Source of the DNA: Azadirachta indica
Taxonomy: Eukaryota > Streptophyta > Magnoliopsida > Sapindales > Meliaceae
Reading direction: 5' to 3'
DNA length: 64,000 nucleotides
NCBI GenBank assembly: GCA_022749755.1
Contig: CM040450.1
Coordinates: forward strand, 10,004,913-10,068,912
The notes below the pieces were generated by a model, which saw only the letters and a program-made list of their open reading frames with translations, ran no database searches and had not been told where the DNA came from. The translations under genes were made by a program, and so were the position numbers. The first letter of the stretch is position 1. Each line of letters begins with the position of its first letter. Below, one piece after another: positions 1-12,171 of this stretch.

Positions 1-3000
1 TACAAATTGCAAACAATAAGTGTGCATTCTAGATACATCATGATGCAAGATTATTTGGACTACACAATCCAACCAAATTATAGAACAAGATTGGATAAGT
101 AATAGTCAACAAATTCATCAAAAGTGATTTGAAAGCTAAGTAATGGTAATGGTAATTAGAAAGATTTTTCAAGGAAAAATAGAAAAACAGGAATCCTTGC
201 TATCAAAAAATTTTTTTGCAATTTTTTCTAGTATGAAATGAGTCAATCATCCACATTGGTATCTTATTAAAAGAATCGGCAAAAAAGTTTTGTGTTAAAT
301 ATAATAATTCTTCTACTATACGAACTATACCTCGACCTTCAAAAAGTGGGGGAAAAAAAAAAAAACAAATTGTCTAAGATCACTCTTCCTACATTAGTTG
401 ATACTTCAAGGAGGGTGAAAATTTTCCTTCCAAGTGTTAAATATATATATATATATATATATAAAAAAATATATAGACACACACACATATGGGGACGGAT
501 AAGCAGATCTATAAGTTTATATATATGTTTTTACTCATTTTTTAGATCGTTAGATCTATATACTTCCAACGATTGAGCCCACCAACAATTACTTTGATTG
601 TTGAATTATGGGTATGTGTCGGTATGAGTCAAAAATTAGCTTTTGCTTTATTGTAGTTCACAAGTGTCTTGTTAATTTTTTCATTATACATAATTAAAAG
701 AATTGAATAGACAAAGAGAACATCTGCCATAAATATTCCCCACAGCCTAAACAAAATACCCATGACTATTAAACATATGTGATTAAAAATTATAAAAAGG
801 GGTTCAAAGAAATATGGCAGAAGCATTAAAAATCACAATTTCTGCATTATTGAGTTAAGCTGAAAATTTTGCTAAATAATGAAAGCAAATCTTATACAAA
901 TTAAGCTGTAACCAAGAAACCAAAAAGCAAAAGTAAGGGAGAGAAGAAAATGTAAATCATAGATGAAGATTTGAAAGATTAAAGGCACTACGCTAGCTCC
1001 AAGAGTGTGCACCAAAATGAAAGCTGCAATAGGATACTAAATAAATTTATTATCATATGGTATTAACATAGAAAATTAGTAAAAGTTTAATGTTGTGTTA
1101 TCAATAAACAACTAAGTATTATCCATTTCTTCTCTTTTCTTGTTCTAAAATCATATTACACTAACAAGATTGATTTTTTCTAGAATTTTATTATTGCTAA
1201 AATTGGATCAATAGATTGATTGGATTAGATTGAAAATTCTGAAATCCACTAATGTTGGATTGAATTATGCATTTGTATTACCAATCCACCAAATTCAATC
1301 TAATACGCAAAAAAGTAATATAATAATATTTCAAATAAAAAATTAGTTTATTGTATATGAAAATATAGATATAATATATAAAAAAATATAAAATATACAT
1401 ACACATTCAACTATGCTATTTCTCCTCAACTGCCCTTCTTCTCCTTCCCAACTTCATTTTTTAGTTTGCTTTTAAATTATCAATATATTTTTTATTTATG
1501 ATATATTTATCTTTTTTCTTGTTGAAATAAAATTTGATAATAATATTATGTGAAAATTCATAAGTCTTAATCATGTGTTCTTGTAAACTTACAGTAATTA
1601 TTTTTATTACTTTTTTTATTTTTGATATATTTTTAAAAAACTCAATTTCTTATGAAAAAGAATCCAATTATATATTTTTTTTGTTATTTATTTTCAATGG
1701 TTATATTTGTTTAAAAGTTTAAATAGATTATATTTTATTATTTTTTTTGTGTATTTTTATTAATGAAATATAATTTATATTAAAATTACATATTTTTAGT
1801 TCGTCTGGATCAAATTTGAAATATTTTTAATAGATTGGATCATATTAGATTCTATCAGATGATAGATAGGGCTAAATTAAAAATATTCTGATCCGCTGCG
1901 TGATGGATCACATATGAATACAGTTAAATTTGACTAATTTGATTCCTTGAACAGCCCTAAACTAAATATAAAAAAACTCGGTAAGTCTATTTTAATTCAA
2001 ACAATATTTATAGCAAAATCTTGCCTAAATCTTTTTCGATCACTTATTTAACTTAAAATTACATTATCTAATTTCCAAAAAATTAGGTTATGATTTTGTT
2101 AATACCTAAAAATTGACCTTAGGTTAAAGTCTATGCACAAAGCCAAAATTGAGGCCGCATCTTTTTATCTAAATAATGGATAAAATGCACAAGTGGATCC
2201 AAGTTACTCTTTAGGACACAAATTATAGGTTATAGTATGAAAATTGGAAAGCATAAGTATGCTCAACTTTGTTTGAAATTAATATAATATCTTTAGTCAA
2301 GCCCACTTGAGAGAAATGTAAGCTCAATATATTGCGATTAGGTTAATATATAAGGAACATAAAACCAAAATGCTTTAAAGTCATAATTTTACTTTAATTA
2401 AATTAGGATTAATTAAAATGAATATTTTGTTACAAATATCAGTCTTTTATATCTCTTTTAATTAGGATTAAATTACAAATAATTTTAATTCTTAGACAAA
2501 GACTTGTCAAAAAGATAACTTAAATTATGAAAACATGATAAAGTTATGTTCTACTATGATTACACATTACACACTATATAAAAAAGATATCATTCAATGT
2601 TTAGAGAGGGATCCACATCATAAGATTCACAAATTTGAGACACACATCCCAAGATTAAGCTGCAGCTTATCCACAAACCAGTTTGTTATTCTACTTAAAA
2701 TACAACCAATTAGTCCTAACAATACTTGTTTTTTTTTTTTTTTTTTTTTGGCCACCACTTTTCATAAAAACTTACATTATTTGTTACCACAACATTTATA
2801 CATCTTCCCTACATCCTTAGGTGTTAAAGCAGTAATCGTTAGACACCATAACACCTTCATCCGCAGCCTTAAAACTATCAAGTTGCAAAACGGTCACTTA
2901 CCCATATTATATACTGACGACTTCCAAGCAGAATAACACAACATTGACATAATAATGGTTACAACCTACATTTAATAACTTGTGTTCTTTTACATTGTCA

Positions 3001-3639
3001 CCAGATTTATCTTGCTCTCATACACTATGGACTCACAATTTGAATTTCGTGTTATATTGAGTATCACAACAATAATGCTAGCAACATTGGTAGATCCCAC
3101 TAATTAACCAGGGTATTCCTAAGTAATAACATCAAAATTTTTGAGCTACTGCATGAGATCTAAGAGATTTTGTAAGCCTTACACCTTACAACTTAGATAA
3201 GAGATTCAAAAGCTTAACTATTGAAGGCCTAACAATATCAAGCCCACAAAATATCCTTCAAAGTCTATTCAAGTACACAACTAATCAGAATTCTAGACGT
3301 GCTTGAATAAATTTTCCTTACAACAGATTTAAACTCTAAGCTTCCAGTTGCTTGACAAATGATCCTAGAAAAGCCTGCTTATAACAGTAAGTGCACAAGA
3401 AATGATTCAATATCTCTTCCACCAAGTCTAGATCACTGCTCTTATTCAGCCATGTGAATGACAGCCTTAACTACCTTAAATCAATTAAGTCAGAGTCTTT
3501 TATTGTACTTTCTGTTAACGAATCCAAGTTACGAAGCATACCCCCCCTTCTTCATATAAATTGATTATCTCATTAAAGTATCCACTATAAAGCCAAGGGA
3601 CAAAAAAAAATTATTATAGTAGTCTTTTTATTAGTTTCC

Positions 3640-4400
3640 AAGTGTGCTAATTTTTAGATTGTTTTGGATGCCCACATACTCCATTGTTTCCCTTCTCTTC
3701 CCTTCCCTTACAATATGCAATAGAAGTTGTGGTTAAACCGGAGCTAAGATTGATACTGAAGTCATTAGAAACTAGTAATTTCTTGTTTATGGATTGTATT
3801 AGTGCAATTAATCCAACAAATATCTTCAATATCAAATTAATTACTTGATCAATTACATTGAATTGTACCTTGATTATGTTTTATATTGGCCTTGATTTTA
3901 GGCGATAATTTTCATATTTACTTGGTATATAATTAGTGTATATTTTTTCTTTGTTTAATTAAAGTGTCGTAAATTCTATATAAAGAATGTCTATTGTAAA
4001 CACAATTCATTCAAAACTAAAAGAAATACATTATTTCTACACATGATACCAAAGCTTACCTTGATTTCACTCTTACCCAATTATATTTGCACCATATAAT
4101 ATTAACACAAACAAAATTCTCTTTGTTGTGTTTATTGCTTGTATCTATTAAAAATCCATTGTATTATAGTTGATTCATGTATTATTTTTAAACAAAATTG
4201 CTGACCCTCTTAAAGATTGAGATAGCAAAATTATCAAATTATTAAATGGTTTCACGATGCCTCTATATCCCATTATACTTGTCTTAAACTATCACATGAA
4301 TAGTAGCTCTTATACAATTTTCATTAAATGCCACTAAAGCCTAGTCAACATGTTTCTAATTTTCACTTTTAGATGTAATAATTTTATGATCAATTAATTG
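3640..4400 (+). mobile_element. Copia LTR-end and gag relic, left-arm copy
   Basis: A TATA-like element (TATATAAAG, near 3979) is followed by an LTR-like end and then a degenerate methionine-tRNA primer-binding-like segment near 4045. Further downstream is a broken gag reading frame homologous to the right-arm relic at 45567-45881. Compared with that copy, about 120 bp of gag is missing here between two short AAAATT matches near 4190-4200. The start of the LTR cannot be placed confidently. The identification rests mainly on the better preserved right-arm copy. Confidence 0.45.
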
Positions 4401-4423
4401 TCTCTTCCTAAACTAACATAGAC

Positions 4424-4669
4424 CAATAATGAAGATGCAATAAAGTTTATAGCTTATAATGATCAACAAAGGTCAATGTAATTCCTCATGGCCTTACATG
4501 ACACTCTTAAAGCAACATTCTGGTAATCTTTCATAGCCAATGGGTACAATAATGAAGATGCAATAAAGTTTATAGCTTCTAATGATCAACAAAGGTCAAT
4601 GTAATTCCTCATGGCCTTACATTACACTCTTAAAACAACATTCTGGTAATCTTTCATAGCCAATGGGTA
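4424..4669. repeat. 123-bp tandem duplication unique to the left arm
   Basis: Two adjacent near-identical units (4424-4546 and 4547-4669) each contain the sequence running from the AATAATGAAGATGC motif to the CCAATGGGTA motif. They differ at a few bases. The right arm has this segment only once (about 45360-45490), so the duplication arose after the arms formed. It has no evident coding role. Confidence 0.88.
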
Positions 4670-5689
4670 GGTTGGTATGGGTTCCTTCTGCTTGTAGGCT
4701 AACCTTAAGGCTTCTTTTCAAGGGTTGGATAGCATCAATGGAAACTTTAATCCTTAGAAATTTCCCAAAACAACCGCTTACAGGATAATTGTTTATATCT
4801 CCACCTTTCCAATCTTTCCTCCAAAAGAAACATCCATCAATATATTCATACACAAGGCTGATTCATTGGAAATTTGGGTAAGAAAAAAAAAATATGTGTG
4901 TGGATATTTGTTTTGGTAGATCTCTAATGTGGTTTAACCTTGAGAGCACATTGAGGATTTATCAAATGTCCAAGATCCATTTACTATAATCCTTTTGCAG
5001 TTAACCTATAAGAATTAAAAGTTGAATTTGTTATCCCCATGCTCTGAATCTCTACACTTTGATTGTTCTCCAAATTTGAAGGACAACAGTCTTCAAACCT
5101 TCTCCTTTTGTTGATTTGGTAGAAAGCACCTTGCCCACAAGATGGTAAGCAACCACTCTTTCACCTTTAAGTCTCCCTTCAATTTTATAATCTCTGTATC
5201 TTTATCGATAGAGAGATGAAATTGCATAACTTCATTAGAAGTTCCTCTGTCTACATTAATGGCTTGGAAAGTGAGGTAATTAATATCCTTTTACTATTAC
5301 TTATAGGGTAGCTCCTATTACCATTTTCTGGAATGTTGTTTGTCACAAGATTATTCAAGAAACCATATATTGGACACCTGCGGAGTATTGTTATCAGAAA
5401 AACCAAAAAGGATAAATGAGTGGAATGGCTTAATATGCAAGGATGGTAGTATTAAAAGGTGGTTATATGATTGGAAGTGAGTGAGAGAGTCAGTTTTCGA
5501 AGCTTCCCTTTACTTCTACAATAATTATTTAGGGAAAAAAAAAAAAGACTGTTGGGTCTCTACCATAGAGTCAACTATATATTTTAATCCACTAATTTAA
5601 AAATTATCTATTTAACTATCAATTTTTAATGTACATTTTTGTCCACTAATTTAAAGTTTATCTATTTAACTATCAATCTATCTATTAAA

Positions 5690-5910
5690 TAAGTTGTATT
5701 TTAAATAAGTGCACCTCAAACATCTACTCACAATTTCTGAAAAATCTACCCTACCAATAAAAGAATATCTTCCCTCAAATTGAGAAAAAAATGTTTCCGA
5801 GAGTTTTAGAGAGGATTTGAACTCAGACCTCCTTTTAGAAAGATTTAGACTTGGAGTTCGTATCACCGTGCAAAAATTTTGGTGGCAACGCGATATCAAT
5901 GAGAAATGAG
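5690..5910 (-). repeat. SINE-like relic with a B-box-like motif
   Basis: On the minus strand, a stretch resembling the internal pol III B box (GAGTTCAAATCC, around 5814-5825) follows the text GGAGGTCTGA. This resembles tRNA-derived plant SINE heads. The matching stretch in the right arm is about 44140-44340 with GAGTTCAAATCA. I see no clear A box and no cloverleaf, so this is a weak call. It could be an unrelated dispersed repeat. Confidence 0.25.
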
Positions 5911-6828
5911 GGTTAAGTTCATAATTTTTAATTTTAGTACTAAAATTTCCCTTAGCTAGCTAGTTGAAAAGCTAGAGAATTTTATGAGAAGACCCATGGC
6001 AAAGAAAGTTCAAAAAGGAAGCGACGGTAATTGTATTGCATGAAACAAGCTTCAAATGAAATGAATGCTAATTTAAGTAAAAGGTGATACAGCTCAACTC
6101 AAGCCATTATTTATGAATACTTAAATTTTGAAAACACTCTAATTTTTATCCACCTGTATCAAAATCTTTGTCTGGATCAACTTTTGCGGAAGATCCATTA
6201 TCTCGTTAATAAAAATAAAAACACTGAAAAATTCATTACCATCATCGATTCATCGACGTATCGATTAAAAAACCAAATTAAATTTAGTGACCAAGGTTAA
6301 TTTGAAAGAATTAAGGTAATAGGAAACAAAAGAAAGAATACGATAAATAAACTGCAAATTAGTTCTAGTGTATTACAATCTCTGCTTGCTATTCGTAATG
6401 TGTAATGGTAATTTTCATATTATTGGAATGACATGCCGATTTCTATGATGTTTCTCAACTAGCTCACCTCTTTGTAAGGAGAATTTGGTTTATTTCCCTA
6501 AAGCAATTCCTTGAGGGCAAAGCATGCAATAAGAAACTACAAAGACCCAATTAGAACCAAAATTCCCCAGTAAAGAAAATGCTGCTAACATTGAACTGTC
6601 AGATTTAATAAAGCAACTTGATGGTTGTCATAACAAAACATGCTAGTTAACTAAGAAATGGTCTTCTTGCTATTCAGCACGGTTCAAACTCTTCAAACTT
6701 AATTCTTTTCCAAAGTCAAAATTATTGAGAAGACGCATGGGTGGTACAAGACTCCACCCATTCGACATATAAAATTATTTAAAAATAAAACTCCATCACA
6801 ATAGGTCGAGCATCAGAAGTTTCATACT

Positions 6829-7851
6829 CTAGTAGGGTGCAACAGGGGCACGGAAGTTTGCACCAGCATAAACTGCTTCAGCACCGAGCTCTTCCTCAAT
6901 TCTCAGAAGCTACAAGAGCAAAAAAGATTATGGTCAAGCCCAACAGGATTTTCTAATATACTTGGAAATCCAAAAATCGGCAAGAGCAAAAGAGGATTTA
7001 CAGAAATCATGTCAAAAGATCTTTTAAAAAAAAAATGATACTAACCTGATTATATTTTGCAAGACGCTCTGACCTGCATGGTGCTCCTGTCTTAATTTGA
7101 CCCTAATAATAAACAAACAACGAAAAACAGTGATTACAAAAACTTTACTTCATAATTGGCAACAGTCTCAAATTCGTATTAAAGAATATTTACCGTGGCC
7201 AAGCCCACTGAGAGATCAGCAATGAAAGTGTCTTCGGTTTCACCACTGCGGTGGCTGGCCATCACACCCCACCTAGCTCGCTTGGACATTTTGACAGCTT
7301 CAATGTTTCAGTTACTGATCCAATTTGATTAACCTTTTTTCCGGAAACAGAAAGAGGAAATACAGTTATATTTATAATTAAGCAAGGAGAGAAAATCAGT
7401 AACCCGATAAAGGAGAAACTGGTGGTACCTTAAGAAGAAGGGCATTGCAAGTCTTCTCTTTGATGGCCTTCTCAACCCTCTATAAACACAAATTATAGAT
7501 GTTGAGAGATCTTTATATGAACCAAAAAGCAAAAATAAATAAATGACGTAGAATAACGGAAGTAAAAAAGGGAAGTAAACAAATATATAAAGATCACGAA
7601 AATCCATCCACAATTTCCTCTGAAAAATCCCCGCAGACAAATAAATGTCCATATTTACCATGATTGGTGACCAAGAGATCATCTCCCACAATTTGTACTT
7701 TTTCTCCAACTTCACCGGTTAAGTTGGCATAATGCTCCCAGTCATCTTGGTCAAATGGATCTTCAATTGATACAATAGGATACTCAGAGATGAATGACTT
7801 GTATAGGTCTTTCAATGCATCTCCTGAGATCTTTTGTGAACCATCATTCTT
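6829..7851 (-). pseudogene. Partial enolase pseudogene (exons 12-16 only)
   Basis: Five exons match the last five coding exons of the enolase gene at 39372-43206: exon 12 at 7659-7851, exon 13 at 7429-7479, exon 14 at 7194-7333, exon 15 at 7046-7102 and exon 16 at 6829-6909, ending in TAG. All acceptor and donor dinucleotides are preserved. Exon 12 is 2 bases short near its donor (193 instead of 195), exon 14 is 1 base short (140 instead of 141), and the penultimate residues read Val-Ala-Pro-Tyr instead of Val-Glu-Pro-Tyr. Exons 1-11, including the start codon and promoter, are absent. The fragment therefore cannot encode a functional enolase. It lies in the left arm of the inverted duplication and is in the same orientation as the Copia element immediately upstream. 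Confidence 0.95.
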
Positions 7852-8213
7852 CTGCAAAAATAAAACAAACAAAAATGTTTAAGATGGGAAACAGTATATT
7901 ACTGAAAAAAAGAAAAAAGAGCACCTAAAATCTCTGAGGGAAAAAATTAATCAGAACAGAATTAATGTTGGCAGTTATTAAGGGAAAAAAATGAGTTAAT
8001 TAATCTTCCCACGCAAATATATAACTACAATGTGTAGCCAAAATCTTGAAGAGAGGGAAAAGAAAACGATTAGTAGAGGATTCCAATCCTACAATATTAC
8101 CTACTCAAGGTATTCTAGATAACCTTCAAATGAATATAATGTACTAATCCAACAAAAATGACTATATTAATAAAAATACCCTATGAAACTGAAACAACCA
8201 AAGCATTGCCTCT

Positions 8214-9600
8214 CAAGCAACTGAAGTTGTTGTTCTGACCTGCAAAACTCAAACTGAATCTCACCATTTTCAACGGCTTCTCTAACGAAGTAATGCTTGA
8301 GCGCTACATGCTTGCTTCTACTGTGATGAACTGGATTCTTGGCCATTGCAATTGCTAATTTATTGTCACAATGCGATGATGTTGCTTGTTCTTGTTTCTT
8401 TCCCATATCTTCAAGTATCCTTCTCAACCATATAACAGGTGATGTTGCCAATAAGGCCAAACTTCAGTTGAAGATTGAGCAACGATTTGTTGCTTCTTCT
8501 TTGAACACCAAGAAAACACACTTGAGCCAAGAGAAAATGCAAAGCCATTTGTGCTTTTCACATCATCTACACAGCCACCCAATCACTATCACAAAAACCT
8601 ATTAACTCGACTTCTATATTCTTCCAAAATCTGATTTCAAATTCCATGGTACCTTGAATGTACCTCAACACTCTTTTTGCCACTCTAAGATAAATATGGC
8701 TTGGGTTGGTCATGAATCTTGACAGCAAGCTTGTTGTAAACATTATATCCGGCCTTGTTACAGTGAGATAAAACAACTTTCCAACTAAACTCTTATAAAT
8801 TCTTGCATCTACTTTCTTTCCTCCATCTTTTTTGTTCAATTTTTCATTCACAACAAGTGGTGTAGCTACAATATTGGAGCCAAGCATTCTTTCTTTTTTC
8901 AAAATATTTTCTGCATACTTCTTTTGAGATATAAACACACCATCTTCATCTTAGTGAATTTCTATCCTAAGAAAGTATCTCAACAACCCCATGTCACTTA
9001 TTCTTATTTTTGCATCATTTCATCTCTAAACTCATTTATCAACTTCTCCTTATTACCTGTCAACAACAAATCATCAACATAACTGCCAACAATAAGAATA
9101 TCCGACGTACCTTACTTTTTCACAAATAATGTTGGCTCACTTTTGCTCTAGGAGCTTGTTTGAGCCTATATAAAGCTTTCTTGAGTTTATACACTTTGCC
9201 TTTTTTATTCTTGACTACAAAACCTTGTGGTTGATCAACAAAAACTTCTTCTTGTAATTCTTCATTCAAGAAGGCTGATTTCACATCAAGTTGGTACAAT
9301 AATCAACCTTTTTGAGCCGTTAAGGCAATGAGAACTCTCATGGTGTCAAGTCTTGCAACCGAAGCGAAAGTTTCTTGAAAATCAATACCGGGTTGTTGTA
9401 AATAGCCTTTAACTACCAACCTTGCTTTGTATCTTTGTACCTCACTAGCTGAATTATATTTCACCCGATAAATTCATTTTACCCCGATAACTTCTTTCTC
9501 TGTTAGCCTATCAACAAGCTCCTAAGTATTGTTCTTTTCAATTCCTTTGATTTCTTCCTCCATGGCTTGCTTCCAAGGTTTCTCCTTGATTTCATCTTCA
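8214..9600 (-). pseudogene. Copia reverse transcriptase / RNase H region, broken and truncated
   Basis: Segment 8567-8938 reads as the end of Copia reverse transcriptase: a YAENILKK-like stretch, then Leu-Val-Gly-Lys-Leu-Phe-Tyr-Leu, then TRPDI and the SRFM motif leading to a CDSDW RNase H start. After a frame change, 8214-8460 gives the rest of RNase H, with a CDNKLAIAMAKNPVHH-like stretch and a KHYFVRE stretch. It breaks off after the Cys-Arg-Ser-Glu-Gln residues, where normal elements continue to a Thr-Lys-Pro-Leu-type end. Upstream, near 9050-9100, the reversed text encodes the Tyr-Val-Asp-Asp catalytic box of reverse transcriptase in a degraded frame. Confidence 0.88.
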
Positions 9601-9605
9601 AATTT

Positions 9606-10800
9606 TTAAGGTTCAACAACACAAAAATTACAACTTTGGTAAATTTTATCCAAGCTTCTCATTCTTATTGGAGTTAAACTTAGTGAAGACAAACTAGAAC
9701 TTGATGCATTACTTGATGATCTCACAGAGTTAGGTGAAGAGGATGGTGGAGATTCTTCAACATTAGCATTAATTTGAGAAGAATTAGGTTGCATCATATC
9801 AATGGAAACAAATTTTTCTTCGACTTTTCCTTGCTCCCAATTGTAGTTGGCATTTTCATCAAAAACACATCTTTACTCACAACAATCTTTTTGGTCTTCA
9901 AGCTATATAATCTATAGCCTTTTGAATGTGAGCTATAGCCAACAAAAATGCACCTCTCACTTGTTTTATGAATCTTCTTTCTTTTTCTTTTGGAACTTGG
10001 GCATAACACACACAACCAAAAACTTTCAAGTGCCTAACAAAAGGCTTTCTCCTACTCCAAGCTTCTATGGGAGTTTTTTGTTTAAAGTCTTGGTTGGTGC
10101 TCTATTCATCAAATGTGCAGCTGTTTGGACTAATTCAGCCCAAAAATCCTTAAGTAAGCTCTTCTCATGCAACATAAATTTTATCATCTCTATCATTATT
10201 TGATTTTTCCTCTTAGATACCCCATTTTGTTGTGGAATATATTCTACAGTAATTGTCTATCTACACCTTCATTTTCACAAAATTTATTGAATTGATTAGA
10301 GGTATACTCTTTACCTATATCACTTCTCAAAATTTTGATGAAATGACCACTTTATTTTTCAACAAAACTCTTGAACTTTTTGAAAATTGTGAACACCTCA
10401 AATTTTTGTCTCATAAAAAACACCCATGTCATTCTTGCATAATTATCAAAGAAGAGGATGAAGTAGTTGTTACCTCTATGAGATGTTGTATTCATTAGTC
10501 CACAAACATCAGTACGCACTAGCTCAAGCACTTGCTTTGCTCTCCGTGCTACTCCTTTTGAAAAGGATTGTCTATAGTGCTTTCCAAGTACACATCCCTC
10601 ACATACTCCTTGTTGTTCTTATATTTTTGGAAGGCCATCTATCATATGTTTCTGCTATAACAACTTCAAACTCCCAAAATTTAGATGGCCAAATCTTTTA
10701 TGCCAAAGCCAAGACTCACCCATGAATTCAGTCTTCAATGCAATGTCCTTTACATATTGAAATTTCAACATAAATCTTTTATTTTTCATCTTTATATTAG
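9606..10800 (-). pseudogene. Copia integrase region, broken
   Basis: Frame 9794-10015 contains a [20 protein letters not shown] stretch, the hallmark at the end of Copia integrase cores, with a serine-rich linker (9606-9797) toward reverse transcriptase. The core between about 10050 and 10650 is readable only in shifted pieces. The pre-integrase zinc-binding region starts at the WLWHKRFGHLN motif within 10655-11020. Multiple stops make it non-functional. Confidence 0.85.
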
Positions 10801-11120
10801 CCACAATCATCTTCTCATTTTGTTTATCAAAAATCATACAACTATTTCTTTCAAATTTCAAAGAATACTCATTTTCTAAAAGTTGGCCAATACTCAACAA
10901 ATTTTGTTCCAAGTCTAGTACTAACAATACATTCAAAACGTATCTAACCCCTCTCTTAGTTTGAACTCTAATGGTCCCTTTGCCTTTGGCTCCCACAAGA
11001 ACACCATTTCCCATCTTCATTTGCGAGCTAACAGTAGCATCAATTTTGTGAAAAATGCTCTCGTCTCCAGTTTATGATTCATACAGCCGCTGTCAAGAAA
11101 CCAAACATTACTTCCTTGTT
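10655..11120 (-). pseudogene. Copia protease and pre-integrase region, broken
   Basis: A 121-codon frame begins in the protease, in the region following a Leu-Asp-Ser-Gly-Cys catalytic motif visible at about 11085-11110 in another frame. It runs through VLLVLDLEQNLLSIGQL, typical of the Copia protease C-terminus, and ends in the pre-integrase motif WLWHKRFGHLNFGSLK. The frame change between the Asp-Ser-Gly box and the rest disables it. Confidence 0.86.
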
Positions 11121-12108
11121 CTAATGCACTTTGGCATACATAAAACAAGTTTGCTTCATTATCTTTCTCTTCAACATGGCTTGCTTGTTAAGTGTTCTTG
11201 TATCTACAATCTTTTTGTAGGTGCCCAAACTTCTTGCAATTGTGGCATTGAGGTTTTCCTTTGAACAAACAATTTTCTTCAACATGACTACTTCCTTTAA
11301 AATTTTACATTTTTCAAAATTTCCTTCATCTCCTGGATTTCTATCAACACTTCCTCTACTTCTTCCTTTTCCTCTTACTTGTTTTCCACCTCTAGATAAC
11401 TCTCCTCTACCTTGATCATGATTTTTAGATCCAACATTGAGTTTCCATTGAAAGGCGCTATCGAGAGACTTTTCGAAATGCCATATCAATTTACGTTCAA
11501 ATGATTTTAATGAACCCATCAAGTCTTACAATGTCAAAGCATCTAAATCTTTAGTTTCTTCAATAACCGACACAATGGGATCAAATTTCTCTGGCAAGAA
11601 ACCCAAAACCTTCTCAATCAATTTCTTATTTTCAATTTTTTTTTTCCGTAAATTTTCATTTGATTCACCAACTCAGTATATCTATCCGAAAAGTCTTGCA
11701 AAGTCTCATTTTCTTTCATTCTCACATTTTCAAAATCTTTTCTGAGATCTCAAAACTGAGAAGCCCTTACCTTTACACTTCCTTTGAACTCCTTTTGTAG
11801 AATTTCCCATGCTTCTTTTGCTTTTGTTGCTCTAATGATTCTCGGGAACACATTGTTAGAAACTCCTTATTGTATTTTGCTAAGTGCATTTACATTCTGT
11901 TGTTTTCTCTCCTTCAAATTTCTTTGTTCTTCTTCTGTCAAGGTACATGTAGATTCGAGTTTAGGAACTTCGGTTTCTATTAAATCCTAAAGATCCAATG
12001 ATATGAAAAGTATTTTCATCTTCACACACAAAAAATCATAGCTTTTCCATCAAAAATCAGAACATAAAATTGTTGAATTGTTGGGTTTGAAGAACTTGTG
12101 CTACCCAT
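11121..12108 (-). pseudogene. Copia gag, broken
   Basis: The likely gag start ATG is at 12108-12106, just downstream of the primer-binding site, and opens with a serine-rich Met-Gly-Ser-Thr-Ser stretch. Stops appear within about 30 codons. Later text reads as a UBN2-type gag, for example a Leu-Gly-Phe-Leu-Pro-Glu-Lys-Phe stretch near 11600. A nucleocapsid zinc knuckle of CX2CX4HX4C form (CHNCKKFGHLQKDC) is legible at about 11205-11250, but out of frame with the segment upstream. Confidence 0.85.
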
Positions 12109-12154
12109 TTTGCTTTTGGTTTAAATCTTCACTTTTTTCAATTTCTACAACCTT

Positions 12155-12166
12155 GCTCCGATACTA
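12155..12166 (-). other. Retrotransposon primer-binding site (tRNA-iMet type)
   Basis: The minus strand reads TAGTATCGGAGC, two mismatches from the canonical Copia methionine-tRNA site TGGTATCAGAGC. It sits 5 bases inside the 5' LTR end, as expected for priming of minus-strand cDNA. Confidence 0.85.
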
Positions 12167-12171
12167 GAAAA

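Larger units (their letters stand above)
1..8213. repeat. Left arm of a large inverted duplication (decayed copy of the enolase 3' region)
   Basis: Read as reverse complement, this stretch matches about 41803-50182 from end to end. Anchors I compared by eye include position 1-60 with 50110-50182, the peroxide-like block at 4050-4400 with 45550-45960, and the enolase 3' exons at 6829-7851 with 42180-43206. Similarity continues through base 1, so the arm extends beyond the window. The inner end is sharp: matching stops after the shared block ending at about 8213, and Copia coding sequence starts immediately. This arm carries extra lesions relative to the right arm: two frameshifts in the enolase exons, a 123-bp tandem duplication at 4424-4669, and a loss of roughly 120 bp near 4193. 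I therefore infer that it is the derived copy. No intact gene lies in it. Confidence 0.93.

Noticed and set aside
1..8213. Left arm as a Helitron or Pack-MULE gene capture
   Set aside because: No terminal inverted repeats, hairpin-CTRR end or target duplication could be seen at the inner junction, and the outer end lies outside the window; segmental duplication explains the collinear match more simply.
8339..11990. Plus-strand frames of 64-118 codons within the left Copia (for example 9847-10203)
   Set aside because: They are the opposite strand of recognisable Copia pol and gag sequence.
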